From NCBI GenBank assembly GCA_964348665.1, contig CAYGDP010000001.1, positions 62,001 through 126,000 of the forward strand: 64,000 bases of DNA. The letters run 5' to 3'. A program made the position numbers and the translations under genes. This DNA is from CAYGDP01 sp964348665 (lineage in GTDB: Bacteria > Verrucomicrobiota > Verrucomicrobiia > Palsa-1439 > CAYGDP01). The notes beneath the pieces are model-generated. The model was not told where the DNA came from and searched no databases. It saw only the letters and a list, made by a program, of their open reading frames with translations. Shown here one piece after another: positions 16,571-25,160 of the stretch. The stretch's first letter is position 1; each line of letters begins with the position of its first letter.

Positions 16571-17743
16571 TCACTCCTTCAAATACTCCGGCCAATCGTT
16601 GCAACCTTGCGGCAGGACTTTTGTGGCCTCCGCCTTCGGGTTGGCCAGGGTGAAAACGATGGCCAGCGTGAATTTTCCTCGCGGCGCATTCTCACCGGTG
16701 TATTGACCGTGCCCCCAGTACTGGCCGCGCGCAACGAGATCGAACCTCGTGAGTTTACCAGCCTTTGTCTCGACATAGCCGAATAAATCCGCGTCGTATC
16801 CGCGGTCGCCTTTGTTCGTCACGAGCGTCATTTGACTTTCCACTCGCAACGCTCCCCGATCCGGCGCGACTTTTGATTTCGACGCGCGCACTTCGTTCGA
16901 CTTCCAAAATGGCGGTTCTCCGCGCGTGTTGTCGACTAAATGATACCGGCCGATTCTTCGGGCGAGACTTTCCGGGAACTCGCCGCGCGCCAGTCGCGTG
17001 ATTTCCGGCTGGGTAATCCAGAGATGGTCGCGTCCAGTGGATTCACGAAACATTTTGCCAAAACGCTCATCCCATTGGTCTCGATACGGCGGCCAGTCAG
17101 CCTGCGTGATTTTCGAGAAAACATCCACCACGACCGCGCCCGGCGGTAGGGTGCCGACAAATCGTCGGTCTTTCTCGCGTTTGAGGGTTTCCACTTGTGA
17201 TGGTGACCGATAGGAAGCGAGCGATTGCTTGAGCAATCGTTTGACCTTGTCGGGATCGCGATTGTTCCAGCCTTCCACCATCTTGCCGTCGGGCGAAAAA
17301 ATATAGAACCCCTGATGCGCGTTGCCCTTCTTCACGTCCGCCCGTTGAAACACCACTTTCCGATAAAATTCGCTCTCGTCATCTTTCAGCCATCCGTGAT
17401 GCGATGCATTGGCGACAACGGGAACGTATTTGGTTTGAAGAAGCGCGATGATTTCGTCGTCGGCAAACGTGGACGCACGGTCCAGCACGCCGTTGTTTCA
17501 GGTGCATCCGAGAGGGTTTCCGTTCATGCTCCACATGAACAACGGTTTGCCTTCTTTCGCCGACCGGTCGCGCGCCGCCAACAAATCCGTCATCCAGGGA
17601 ATCGTCTGCCATTTCTCGACTACTGGCGGGCGCACCGAATCAAAAAGTCTTTGAAATTCCGCCGGTGAAATTTCCCCGGCGCTCGCGCAGACCGAAAACA
17701 TGGCGCACGTAAGGACGGCTTTGATCTCCCGTTTCATCGTCAT
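16571..17743 (-). CDS. Secreted thioredoxin-fold protein, probable selenoprotein (in-frame UGA)
   Basis: One reading frame runs from ATG 17743 to 16571, interrupted only by a TGA at 17498-17500. It has a signal peptide (KREIKAVLTCAMFSVCASAG), then a thioredoxin-like segment EGKPLFMWSMNGNPLGCT-UGA-NNGVLDRA, where redox proteins carry their active-site cysteines. A normal-looking continuation follows (FADDEIIALLQTKYVPVVAN, GFYIFSPDGKMVEGW) and a C-terminal domain of about 200 residues. A hairpin of SECIS form starts 9 bases after the UGA. Family resemblance continues on both sides of the stop, which argues against two separate genes. The Sec machinery is not in this window, so a nonsense mutation cannot be excluded. 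Confidence 0.7.
17468..17489 (-). promoter_or_regulatory. SECIS-like hairpin behind the in-frame UGA
   Basis: Minus-strand order: CGT, bulge GCT, stem GGAC, 5-base loop CGTGC, stem GTCC, ACG. The outer (3 bp) and inner (4 bp) stems pair perfectly, with a bulged pyrimidine on the 5' side and GU in the loop. The hairpin starts 9 bases after the UGA. Bacterial SECIS elements have this general position and shape. The pairing was judged by eye. Confidence 0.5.
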
Positions 17744-17744
17744 G

Positions 17745-17772
17745 AACCTACCATACACGGCAAAAAATCCAA
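17745..17772 (-). promoter_or_regulatory. Promoter of the selenoprotein gene
   Basis: Minus strand: TTGGAT, a 16-base spacer and TAGGTT, followed after one base by ATG 17743 and after seven by ATG 17737. The transcript should be leaderless. Confidence 0.5.
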
Positions 17773-17779
17773 TGGGATA

Positions 17780-18934
17780 TTAGCTCGGCGGCGGCCAGTT
17801 TTTTAGAAAACCCGTTAGATCGGCAATGCTCGGGCTTTTGGCGTTGCGAACATAGAAGCCGCTGGTGGCAACGCCGAGCAGCAACGAAATGTCTTTTTCC
17901 AAACCCAACAACGCGCCAAGACAGTAACCCGCGTTGAAATTGTCACCCGCGCCCGTGGAGAGTTTCGGCGTAGCGGTAAAGGGACCGTCCACATGGGCGG
18001 TGGTAGCTTGAGCTGATCCCGTCGAAGCTTCGGCGGCGACAGCAAATCGAGTTGGATGAATGACGACTTGCGCGGTGCCGACCTTGGCGCGCAGCGTGGC
18101 GGCGCGCTGCTGGAGACCGTCGGGACTTGATGCGCCCGCCTCGACCCCGAGGGACTCGCAAATCTCTCCCGATTCTTTTTCGTTCAGACCGAGAATGACG
18201 CGGAAATGGCGCGAGAATTGTCCGATGAGCTGCATGGCTTCGCGGATGTCATCGGCCGTCCGCTTTTCAGGATCGGCAAGGTCGAAAAACATCAGGCGTC
18301 CGGGATTCGGAACGAGTTTCGGGCAAACATCCGCGAGCAGATGTTTCCAGACATCGGACAAATGCGGGAGCATCGTCCAGTTGAGAAAACCGACGAGGGC
18401 AGCGTCGTCGATCAGTTTCACCAAATCCTCGCGCGAGACGGCGCGGATGAGATTGTCCCAGGTCACATCACGCAGGCTTTGGTGTTTGCCGAGCATCACT
18501 TTGCCGTCGCCAAATTCCAGCGCATCGGTGTGACCCGGATTGGCGATGGAGATGACGTGGGCGATCTTGGCAAAATCGGCGAAAACGGGATGAATCTGCG
18601 GATGACCGAGATTACCGAGGTAGGTCAGAGGCAAACCGAAACTACATAGCGCGTTGGCCATGTTCGGGCCGTTCCCGCCGAGCTTTACCTGGGTGGTCAC
18701 CAATTCAAAATTCGAGCTTTTTCCGGCGGCCTGGGCGAGTTTCTCCGCCAACCGCGCGATGGTCGGCACGCGGCTGAATTGCGTCGGCGACTCGCGCTTG
18801 TCCACCACAGCGAGGATTTCATCCACGAACCCGTCTAGACCGAGCACGACCCGGAGTGCGTTGACTTTCGACGATGCACTGGCAAGCGCCTCCGCGGCGC
18901 GCGGGGCGAGTCGTTTGGTATCGGCCGTTGGCAA
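17780..18934 (-). CDS. PfkB/ribokinase-family sugar or nucleoside kinase
   Basis: The predicted protein has 384 residues. It shows VVLGLDGFVDEIL near the start, QVKLGGNGPNMANAL (PfkB N-terminal glycine motif), LGLNEKES, and LSTGAGDNFNAGYCLG (catalytic Asp and anion hole, about residue 335). The start is TTG 18934, chosen because a strong Shine-Dalgarno (AAAGGAG) precedes it and the longer frame would run into the rhomboid gene. A short stretch EASTGSAQATT just before the ATP-binding region looks like another translated repeat. The substrate cannot be deduced. Confidence 0.83.
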   Translation of the reverse strand: MPTADTKRLAPRAAEALASASSKVNALRVVLGLDGFVDEILAVVDKRESPTQFSRVPTIARLAEKLAQAAGKSSNFELVTTQVKLGGNGPNMANALCSFGLPLTYLGNLGHPQIHPVFADFAKIAHVISIANPGHTDALEFGDGKVMLGKHQSLRDVTWDNLIRAVSREDLVKLIDDAALVGFLNWTMLPHLSDVWKHLLADVCPKLVPNPGRLMFFDLADPEKRTADDIREAMQLIGQFSRHFRVILGLNEKESGEICESLGVEAGASSPDGLQQRAATLRAKVGTAQVVIHPTRFAVAAEASTGSAQATTAHVDGPFTATPKLSTGAGDNFNAGYCLGALLGLEKDISLLLGVATSGFYVRNAKSPSIADLTGFLKNWPPPS

Positions 18935-19028
18935 CGAATTCTCCTTTCGGGCGCGGAGAGTAACAGAAACCGCTTTCCTCTTGCAATGGCTTTGCCGTCC
19001 GGCGAAAAACTGTATCGCAAAAGCAATT

Positions 19029-20129
19029 TCAGTATTTTTTCCAGATGAACCAGCAAACCAATCCCGTCGCCGCTCCGCCGAGGTGCGCCAAGGCGGAGAC
19101 GTTCGTAAATCCGGCAATCTGATACAAGACGCCGATGGATTGCGTTACAATCCAAAACCCGACCCACCACGTCACAGGGATGCTGATCCATCGCCACTTT
19201 ATAAAAATTCGCCGGAAAAATCCCAATTCAGCATCGGGAAATTGCAAGGCGTAGAAGATGATGATGCCAGAAATCCCGCCACTGGCGCCGACACAGGGAA
19301 TATCGGATCGCGGCTCAAAAACGATATGAGCGATATCTCCCACCAGCGCTGCGCCGAACAACAGCAGGAGAAATCGAAATTTGCCGAGATAATCTTCCAC
19401 GTTATCAGCGAAGATGAGATAGAAATAGAGATTTCCGAGGAGATGGGCGATGCCGCCGTGCAAAAAGAACGACGTTAGAAATGTCAGGCCGTTGTGACGC
19501 CAGAGTTGGGAAGGGATCAAGCCATATTCCTTGCTCGCAGCTCCCCAAGTCGCATACATCCAAACTGTGCCCGCGACCATTCCCGCCCCGAGAAGCCATG
19601 TCATCCACGGAACTCGTTGTAAAGGGTTATCGTGTTCGATGGGCAAGCCAAGAAACGCAAGCCCCTGTTTCCAGGCGGAATCGGGCGGATCATCGTCCCA
19701 CCGGGTCGCAGGATTGTTTGCAATCTCTTTCGCGTGCTCTTCCAGTTGCCGGGAAAATTCACGTGCCTGCACAGCTCGATCCCGTAAAAATGTTTCATCC
19801 GCCACTGGCGCGGGCTGTTCGCGCAGTTGCTCAAATTCACTTGGATCAAACCAAACAAATTTGCAACTGCAACAGACATCCAGTTTCGGTTGCCCGGCTC
19901 GGGCTGGAGTTTCCTTCATCGGTTTTTGGCAGGCCGGACACGCGAACCGCGAAACCGTTGTCGACTTTTGGGCGGACTGGCGCAGTTCATTATCCCACTC
20001 CTTCGAAATGACCTTCTCCAAAAGCCCCATCCCCACCGCGCGCCCTTTGCATTGCGCGCACACCCACATGATACCGTTCTTATTGAACGATCGGGTCAGG
20101 GAACAATGGCAATTCGGACAAAAGAACAT
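19029..20129 (-). CDS. Rhomboid intramembrane serine protease with N-terminal zinc fingers
   Basis: The predicted protein has 366 residues. The first 100 hold two CxxC pairs (CPNCHCSL...CAQCKG and CPACQKP...CCSCKFVWFDPSE), like TFIIB-type zinc ribbons. After about residue 170, six membrane helices follow with the rhomboid marks: GGIAHLLGN (helix 2), VGASGGISG (catalytic Ser) and SALAHLGGAATG (catalytic His). A Shine-Dalgarno (AAGGAGG) precedes the ATG. It sits 6 bases after the aldehyde dehydrogenase and is probably co-transcribed with it. Confidence 0.9.
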   Translation of the reverse strand: MFFCPNCHCSLTRSFNKNGIMWVCAQCKGRAVGMGLLEKVISKEWDNELRQSAQKSTTVSRFACPACQKPMKETPARAGQPKLDVCCSCKFVWFDPSEFEQLREQPAPVADETFLRDRAVQAREFSRQLEEHAKEIANNPATRWDDDPPDSAWKQGLAFLGLPIEHDNPLQRVPWMTWLLGAGMVAGTVWMYATWGAASKEYGLIPSQLWRHNGLTFLTSFFLHGGIAHLLGNLYFYLIFADNVEDYLGKFRFLLLLFGAALVGDIAHIVFEPRSDIPCVGASGGISGIIIFYALQFPDAELGFFRRIFIKWRWISIPVTWWVGFWIVTQSIGVLYQIAGFTNVSALAHLGGAATGLVCWFIWKKY

Positions 20130-20135
20130 GCCTCC

Positions 20136-21746
20136 TTATTTCCCTTCGCCGATCGAGTCGCGCGTCCAATGACCATTGACCTGTCGCAATAGCTTTATAG
20201 GATTGGCGTTTTGCAACGCTACCGGGAGCATTTGGTCGGGCGTGTTTTGGTAACAGACCGGACGCGCAAAACGTCGAACGGCGGACGCGCCTACCGACGT
20301 GAACCCCGCGAACGTCGTCGCGGGATACGGTCCGCCATGCACCATCGCGGCGCAAACTTCCACGCCCGTGGGAAATCCATCGAAAATCACCCGACCCGCG
20401 TAGTCAACAAGTGCATTCACCAATCGGCGGACATCATCCGGATTGTCGGAAGCCCCCGTGTGGATCGCGCCGGTCAGATTACCTAGGGTTGCCGAAATTG
20501 TCGCGTGGACATCAGCTAAATCTTTGCAGCGCACGACGATGACCGATGGACCGAATGCCTCTTCTTGCAACCACGGCTCGGCGCGCCAAGTGGTAGCAGC
20601 GACTTCCAACAACATCGGTGTGATCGACGCGTAAGCCGAAGGTTGCGCGGCCAGATGAACTTTTACACCGCGCACATTTGCCATCCGCCCAGTCGTCTCA
20701 CAAAACGTGCGTTGCATTTCTTGCGCCAACATCGGCGCGGGTGCCACTGCCGAAAGTTGCTGTTTCAATTGTCCGATCAATGTGTCCACCGGTGAATCTT
20801 CCAAAACCAACGCCATCGCCGGTTTGGTGCAGAACTGACCCACCCCCATCGTGACCGATTGCGCCAGGCCCGTGGCGATTTTTTCACTTCGCTCCACCAT
20901 CGCCCCCGGCAAAATCACAAGCGGATTTAAACTGCCCATCTCGGCATACACAGGAATCGGCCATTCGCGCGCTGCAGCTAGGTCGAAGAGAGAGCGCCCC
21001 GCGCGTTCCGAACCTGTAAAACCAACGGCAGCGGTAGCAGGGTGTTTTACCAAAGCGGCGCCAAGCTCGTGACCGCTGCCATAGAGTACATTGACCAAGC
21101 CGAGCGGCATCCGCGTGTCTTGCAATGCAGCCAGCGCAGCGGCCGCAAACAGCTCGCTCGTCGCAGGATGATTCGAGTGCGCCTTGACGACAACGGGGTT
21201 GCCCGCGGCCAGCGCGCTCGCTGTGTCTCCCCCGCAAACACCGAACGCGAACGGGAAATTGCTCGGCCCAAAAACGACGACTGGACCGATCGGACGCAAC
21301 ATTCGTCGGACGTCGGGTTTGGGAATCGGCTGCCGTTGCGCGTCCGCCGTGTCGATTGTTGCATCCACCCACGAACCTTCGCGGACCAGATCGGCAAACA
21401 TCTTGAGCTGGCTGCAAGTGCGCGTCCGCTCACCGGTCATTCGCGCCAGGGGCAGACCCGTCTCGGCGTTGCCCGTTTGCAACAGCACATCACCCAAATC
21501 CTGAATCCGCTGCGCAATCGCTTCGAGCAGTTCCGCCCACCGTGTCGGCGGCATATTGCGACTCGCTTGAAACGATTCGCTCGCCGCCCGCAAGGCGGCA
21601 TCCATTTCTGCGTCGCCGGCCATTGGATACGGCGGCTCCAGAGCGGTTCCCGTGGCGGGATTCACACCGCGGAAAGTTTTGGTATTCGCCGCGACCCATT
21701 CGCCGCCAATCAGATGTTTTCCCGCGAGTGTATGGGTAATCGCCAC
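20136..21746 (-). CDS. Aldehyde dehydrogenase, 2-oxoglutarate-semialdehyde type
   Basis: This 536-residue NAD(P)-dependent enzyme resembles 2,5-dioxovalerate (alpha-ketoglutarate semialdehyde) dehydrogenases of pentose and sugar-acid breakdown. It carries GPVVVFGPSNFPFAF (cofactor entry), VVKAHSNHPATS, GFTGSERAGRSL, PVYAEMGSLNP (catalytic Glu) and GVGQFCTKPA (catalytic Cys). The start is GTG 21746, with a TATTCT -10-like box ending 6 bases before it. No sugar-acid genes are adjacent, so the pathway is inference from the family. Confidence 0.9.
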   Translation of the reverse strand: MAITHTLAGKHLIGGEWVAANTKTFRGVNPATGTALEPPYPMAGDAEMDAALRAASESFQASRNMPPTRWAELLEAIAQRIQDLGDVLLQTGNAETGLPLARMTGERTRTCSQLKMFADLVREGSWVDATIDTADAQRQPIPKPDVRRMLRPIGPVVVFGPSNFPFAFGVCGGDTASALAAGNPVVVKAHSNHPATSELFAAAALAALQDTRMPLGLVNVLYGSGHELGAALVKHPATAAVGFTGSERAGRSLFDLAAAREWPIPVYAEMGSLNPLVILPGAMVERSEKIATGLAQSVTMGVGQFCTKPAMALVLEDSPVDTLIGQLKQQLSAVAPAPMLAQEMQRTFCETTGRMANVRGVKVHLAAQPSAYASITPMLLEVAATTWRAEPWLQEEAFGPSVIVVRCKDLADVHATISATLGNLTGAIHTGASDNPDDVRRLVNALVDYAGRVIFDGFPTGVEVCAAMVHGGPYPATTFAGFTSVGASAVRRFARPVCYQNTPDQMLPVALQNANPIKLLRQVNGHWTRDSIGEGK

Positions 21747-21832
21747 ACCGACAGAATAGTGAAAAACCTCGAAAAATTGAAGCTGGAATCACGAAGGCAA
21801 TACAATCCCTCCGCAACGCAGGATCAATACTG

Positions 21833-22561
21833 TCACCATCCACAAGCGGTACGCCGCCATTCGTAGCGCTGGCCTCGGTTCCATTGGTACGCGATCGGCT
21901 CGACTTCATAGCCGATTTCCGGCTGGACGTTCTTGTCATGAAAAAATTCCCAATAACAAGCCGGCGGTATTTCTATGAGTCGCGTGCGCCACGCCGATTC
22001 GTCACGCTCGATCTGGACGATATTAACCGATCCATCGGGACTGACAGAGATGCCGCGAGGTTTGTATTGGAGGAATCTCGCCGCTTCGTCGAGCGTCGCA
22101 AACGCGGAATCCGGCGGCAGGCGAGTTGCTGTTTGCGGATGGAGCGATACCCAGGCTTGTCCACCGAGGCTGTCCACCAACAACTCGCTCGACCCATTCA
22201 CACCCAAACACGCCATCGTTGCATTGTGAAACTGATAGTCGGTCAGCCAGTTTCCCGCCACGGTCATCAGGGCACTGTCGCAATCGCTCCGCGCAAACCA
22301 GATTCCTTCGATGTCCCGAAACCGCGCATAGAGCCGGTACCCGATATGCCAGTAACTTACGCCGACCAATGCCGGCAGTGGTTTGGGGCGCATCACACCC
22401 ACGCGCGACATCACCACGCCCCAAAATGCGATGCCCTTGTGTGTGATCGGTTCCAACGGTGGCGGCAATATCCGCCGCGCCTCGTCCACCGGCGTGTGAT
22501 AAATAAACTGCCAGCACCGGTCCAACCGCCCCACCATCGTCAATGGATTTTTCGCGATCAT
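21833..22561 (-). CDS. DUF2071/acetoacetate-decarboxylase-fold protein B
   Basis: The predicted 242-residue protein begins MIAKNPLTMVGRLDRCW at ATG 22561, preceded by a good Shine-Dalgarno (AAAGGAGG) and overlapping the upstream stop by 4 bases. PLEPITHKGIAFWGVVMSRV followed by YWHIGYRLYARF and CDSALMTVAGNWL fits the acetoacetate decarboxylase-like/DUF2071 superfamily. It is the last gene of the leftward GbsR operon. The biochemical role is unknown. Confidence 0.75.
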   Translation of the reverse strand: MIAKNPLTMVGRLDRCWQFIYHTPVDEARRILPPPLEPITHKGIAFWGVVMSRVGVMRPKPLPALVGVSYWHIGYRLYARFRDIEGIWFARSDCDSALMTVAGNWLTDYQFHNATMACLGVNGSSELLVDSLGGQAWVSLHPQTATRLPPDSAFATLDEAARFLQYKPRGISVSPDGSVNIVQIERDESAWRTRLIEIPPACYWEFFHDKNVQPEIGYEVEPIAYQWNRGQRYEWRRTACGW

Positions 22562-23433
22562 GGGATACCTCCTTTGAGTTGATTCGGTTTTCCAATCCAA
22601 ACGTCGTGTACCCCTGGCGAATAATTCACACCGGCAACCCTTGCGTTTTTCATCCAAGGCCACTCCTGGAGCAGACTGGCGTCGTTGATCTCGATTTCAA
22701 TCGGCGTCTGCTGCCACGGCGCGTGCCAGATGCGAAAAAACCGGCGTGCGCCATTGCGCTCCGTAAACGCCGTGTATCGTTCCAACAGAAATTCGTCGAG
22801 GCTTGCAGTATGGCTAGATTGTAGCGGCGCTCTAGGAGCGCCAATTTCTTGTGCGCGAAATTTTAACATGGGATTTATTTTTGGCCGACTGCTCGCAGTC
22901 GGCGTTGGGATTCCGCCGTTCTTTGGAGTGCGCCAGCTTGCTGGCGCTTTGGGTGGTGGCAGCTCGCTGCCACGGGGGAAGTTTTTCAGCGAAGCAAGCT
23001 TCACCGTCGAAAGCGGGAGCAAGCTCCCGCACTCCAAAGCGATTGCATCGCCGGAGATTTTTCTTTTCTGGTAATCAATCTGCCCCGCCCGATACGGAAA
23101 CCCGTACATCCTCGGACCGAAAAATGGCGCGAGCCGGTTGTTCACCCACTCGGCAAGAAAATAAATGCCGACTTCGTTTCCATGGCGAACATAGGTCCGA
23201 AAATTCAGAAACTCATGATTCGCCGCCAGCGCCCCCATCCAAGTCGTCAGGGATGGCACAGCTGCAAATCGCAATCGTTGTTGAGAAAACGCCACGAGAC
23301 TTACAAAGGCGTGTCCACTGTGTAAATCCAATTCAAACGGCACGTCGCTTTGCAATGCCGCCGGGTCCACTTCGAAATGGATGAACACGACATTGCGCCA
23401 ATCGGCCAAAAACAACGGACGCCGTTCGGTCAC
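22558..23433 (-). CDS. DUF2071 protein A with a repeat-encoded insertion
   Basis: The family core RPLFLADWRNVVFIHFEVDP, WMGALAANHEFLNFRTYVRH and AEWVNNRLAPFFGPRMYGFPYR is intact. After about residue 160 the normal sequence is interrupted by roughly 80 residues (ALECGSLLP, PASWRTPKNGGIPTP and IGAPRAPLQ among them) encoded by hairpin repeats at 22818-23062. Family-like sequence then resumes (LERYTAFTERNGARRFFRIW). GTG 23433 is a suggested start. The frame is open to 23673, but that extension is repeat-derived and overlaps the DCC gene. Confidence 0.7.
   Translation of the reverse strand: MTERRPLFLADWRNVVFIHFEVDPAALQSDVPFELDLHSGHAFVSLVAFSQQRLRFAAVPSLTTWMGALAANHEFLNFRTYVRHGNEVGIYFLAEWVNNRLAPFFGPRMYGFPYRAGQIDYQKRKISGDAIALECGSLLPLSTVKLASLKNFPRGSELPPPKAPASWRTPKNGGIPTPTASSRPKINPMLKFRAQEIGAPRAPLQSSHTASLDEFLLERYTAFTERNGARRFFRIWHAPWQQTPIEIEINDASLLQEWPWMKNARVAGVNYSPGVHDVWIGKPNQLKGGIP
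22818..23062. repeat. Cluster of at least five hairpin repeats inside the DUF2071 gene
   Basis: In order: GGCGCTC/GAGCGCC (28-bp copy 2), CCGACTGCTCGCAGTCGG, GCGCCAGCTTGCTGGCGC, GTGGCAGCTCGCTGCCAC and GCGGGAGCAAGCTCCCGC, with TTTGGAGTGC joints repeated in both directions. All are in frame with the gene. Confidence 0.8.
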
Positions 23434-23569
23434 CAGAAACCGCTCGCGGGCAGAATTTGATGCAGCTGCAAATGACCGCGGATGAACGCTAAATTCTTGT
23501 GTTTGGAGTTCAAGCTTTTGCTTGAAAACGTTATCATCGATCACGCTAAAGCGTGAACTCCGAACATTT

Positions 23570-23992
23570 TCATTCGCGTCTATTTGCGTCCATTCGCGGT
23601 TTATCAGGTTTTTTGTCTTCATGGAGTCTGACCTCGCATGATTCGCCGAGACTGTGACGGTGGGCGGCGACAACCCGGTAGCATCGCTGCGCCACCCACA
23701 TCACGGGTGGGACGCAAAGTATCAGTCCCAACGGGCACGTCAGCGGCATCCGCAGGAAAACTTCCCGAAACGCCTCCGCTCCCGCAAAAGTTGATTGATT
23801 GGGCAAGACCGCATGCATCGCTTTCTCGCACTCCTCGCGCTTGAGTTGCGGGAACCGGGTATAAACCGCGTCATCCTGAAAGGGCAGCGTCTCGAATTTT
23901 TTCAACCAATCCAACCGCCGGATCCATTTCAGGTTCTTCGCGCAAAACCCGCACGCGCCGTCGTAGATGATGGCCGTTTTCATTTCGTTCAT
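23570..23992 (-). CDS. DCC-family thiol-disulfide oxidoreductase-like protein 1 (DUF393)
   Basis: The predicted protein of 140 residues opens with AIIYDGACGFCAKNLKWIRR, the DxxCxxC motif that defines DCC proteins. HAVLPNQSTFAGAEAFREVF and PPVMWVAQRCYRVVAAHRH follow. The C-terminal tail (KPDKPRMDANRRE) is encoded by an interspersed repeat and extends beyond the usual family end. The start overlaps the next DCC gene by 4 bases. Confidence 0.85.
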   Translation of the reverse strand: MNEMKTAIIYDGACGFCAKNLKWIRRLDWLKKFETLPFQDDAVYTRFPQLKREECEKAMHAVLPNQSTFAGAEAFREVFLRMPLTCPLGLILCVPPVMWVAQRCYRVVAAHRHSLGESCEVRLHEDKKPDKPRMDANRRE

Positions 23993-24741
23993 CGCCCACC
24001 TCCTTTCGTCTCGGGGTCAGGAGAGTAGAAGAGCCGTCCCGGCTCTTTATTGATTGCCTCTTGCGTTATTCTTATTTCACCGTCCCGCGTTGCGGGACCA
24101 CCTGCAATTCCGCTCGTTGTAGGCCACGTGACCCCACGTGGCGATTTCGTTGCACCCTCGATCCCCGCCGCGTCAGTGACGCGGCCTACAATTACGTCTG
24201 TTGTAGGCCGAGCGCCCCCGCTCGGCGGATAATTCACCTGGTTATCAACCGGCGAGGACGTGAGTCCCGCGTTGCAGGACAACGTCCCGCTCACGCGGAC
24301 GCCGCTTCTGTTCAGCTCCTTCAATACGCAGCCAATTGGTTCGCGCGCCTTTTGCAACTCACAGCTCAATTCCTCGTCGCTAGCTAGGCGAAACCAGCGC
24401 GAGAAGGTTTGACGATTCGATGAGACGGCGTGGAACGCTTGTCGCGCCAGCGGCAGCAACGCAGGCCGGGCAAGCCGAGTCGATAATTCGCGATACTCGG
24501 CCAACGCGTACAGACAAATGAGATACGCGCTCGTGTCGCGATAGACCGCGCCGTCGTCGCTGACCACGACCAATTCTTCGGGCGTTGTCCCAAGCTTTAC
24601 ATCGTCGAACTGATGATTCAACCGCGCCCATTGTTGCGGGACGAATTCCAGCTCGATGAACTTCGGTTGGCGTTCGAACCAGCGACGACACTCGCCGCAG
24701 AACCCGCACGCGGCATCGTACAGGACGTAGAGTTTTTTCAT
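23989..24741 (-). CDS. DCC-family protein 2 with repeat-encoded C-terminal tail
   Basis: Residues 1-135 are a normal DCC protein (LYVLYDAACGFCGECRRW, VVVSDDGAVYRDTSAYL). After CELQKARE about 110 residues follow that no family member should have. They are rich in Gly, Pro and Arg (YPPSGGARPTTD, PATRDGEIRITQEAINK) and coincide exactly with seven or eight hairpin repeats at 24027-24300. A strong Shine-Dalgarno (AAGGAGG) precedes the ATG. Confidence 0.8.
   Translation of the reverse strand: MKKLYVLYDAACGFCGECRRWFERQPKFIELEFVPQQWARLNHQFDDVKLGTTPEELVVVSDDGAVYRDTSAYLICLYALAEYRELSTRLARPALLPLARQAFHAVSSNRQTFSRWFRLASDEELSCELQKAREPIGCVLKELNRSGVRVSGTLSCNAGLTSSPVDNQVNYPPSGGARPTTDVIVGRVTDAAGIEGATKSPRGVTWPTTSGIAGGPATRDGEIRITQEAINKEPGRLFYSPDPETKGGGR
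24027..24300. repeat. Array of hairpin repeats forming the tail of DCC protein 2
   Basis: Stems visible include AGAGCCG/CGGCTCT, GTCCCGC/GCGGGAC, GCCACGTG/CACGTGGC, CCGCGTCA/TGACGCGG ending CCTACA, TGTAGGCCGAGCG with CGCTCGGC, and GTCCCGCGTTGC. They are separated by short AT-richer stretches. Confidence 0.8.
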
Positions 24742-25160
24742 TGCGACCTCCTTCCGAAAAACTCCCGCGGCAGAGGCCGCAACAGGGTGCGCTCTTCATC
24801 TTCGGTCAATCCGATCCAATGCGACAATCGCCAACGATTCCGCGAGAGCCAGTCGAAGGCGCGCCGCGAGTACGGCATCCAGTTCGGTTTCGCGAGCCGG
24901 AACGAAAGCTCGCGGTAGTGTTCGAGCGCGTAAAGGCAGAGGAGATAGGCGCGTTCGTGGCGATACACCCCACCGTCGTCGCCAACCACGACAAACTCGT
25001 TGTCGTGGTCGAGTTTCAGCCCCGGAAAACAACGGTCGAGTTCCGCCCATGTTTTCGGGACGAAGACCAGCTCGAGATACGCGGGCTGGTCTTCCATCCA
25101 TGCGCGGCAGCGCTCGCAGAAGCCGCAGATCGGGTCGTAGAATACGTAGAGCGTTTTCAT
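24738..25160 (-). CDS. DCC-family thiol-disulfide oxidoreductase-like protein 3
   Basis: The predicted protein of 140 residues begins LYVFYDPICGFCERCRAWME, with VVVGDDGGVYRHERAYLLCL in the middle. It is the repeat-free relative of protein 2, showing what the normal length is. ATGA overlaps link it to both neighbours. Confidence 0.87.
   Translation of the reverse strand: MKTLYVFYDPICGFCERCRAWMEDQPAYLELVFVPKTWAELDRCFPGLKLDHDNEFVVVGDDGGVYRHERAYLLCLYALEHYRELSFRLAKPNWMPYSRRAFDWLSRNRWRLSHWIGLTEDEERTLLRPLPREFFGRRSQ

Noticed and set aside
17498..17500. The in-frame TGA as an ordinary stop between two genes
   Set aside because: The downstream frame has no ribosome site at its first GTG. Thioredoxin-fold sequence runs through the stop, and the stop sits at the redox position.
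24027..24300. A CRISPR array
   Set aside because: The repeated units are individual hairpins with different stems, not identical direct repeats with uniform spacers.
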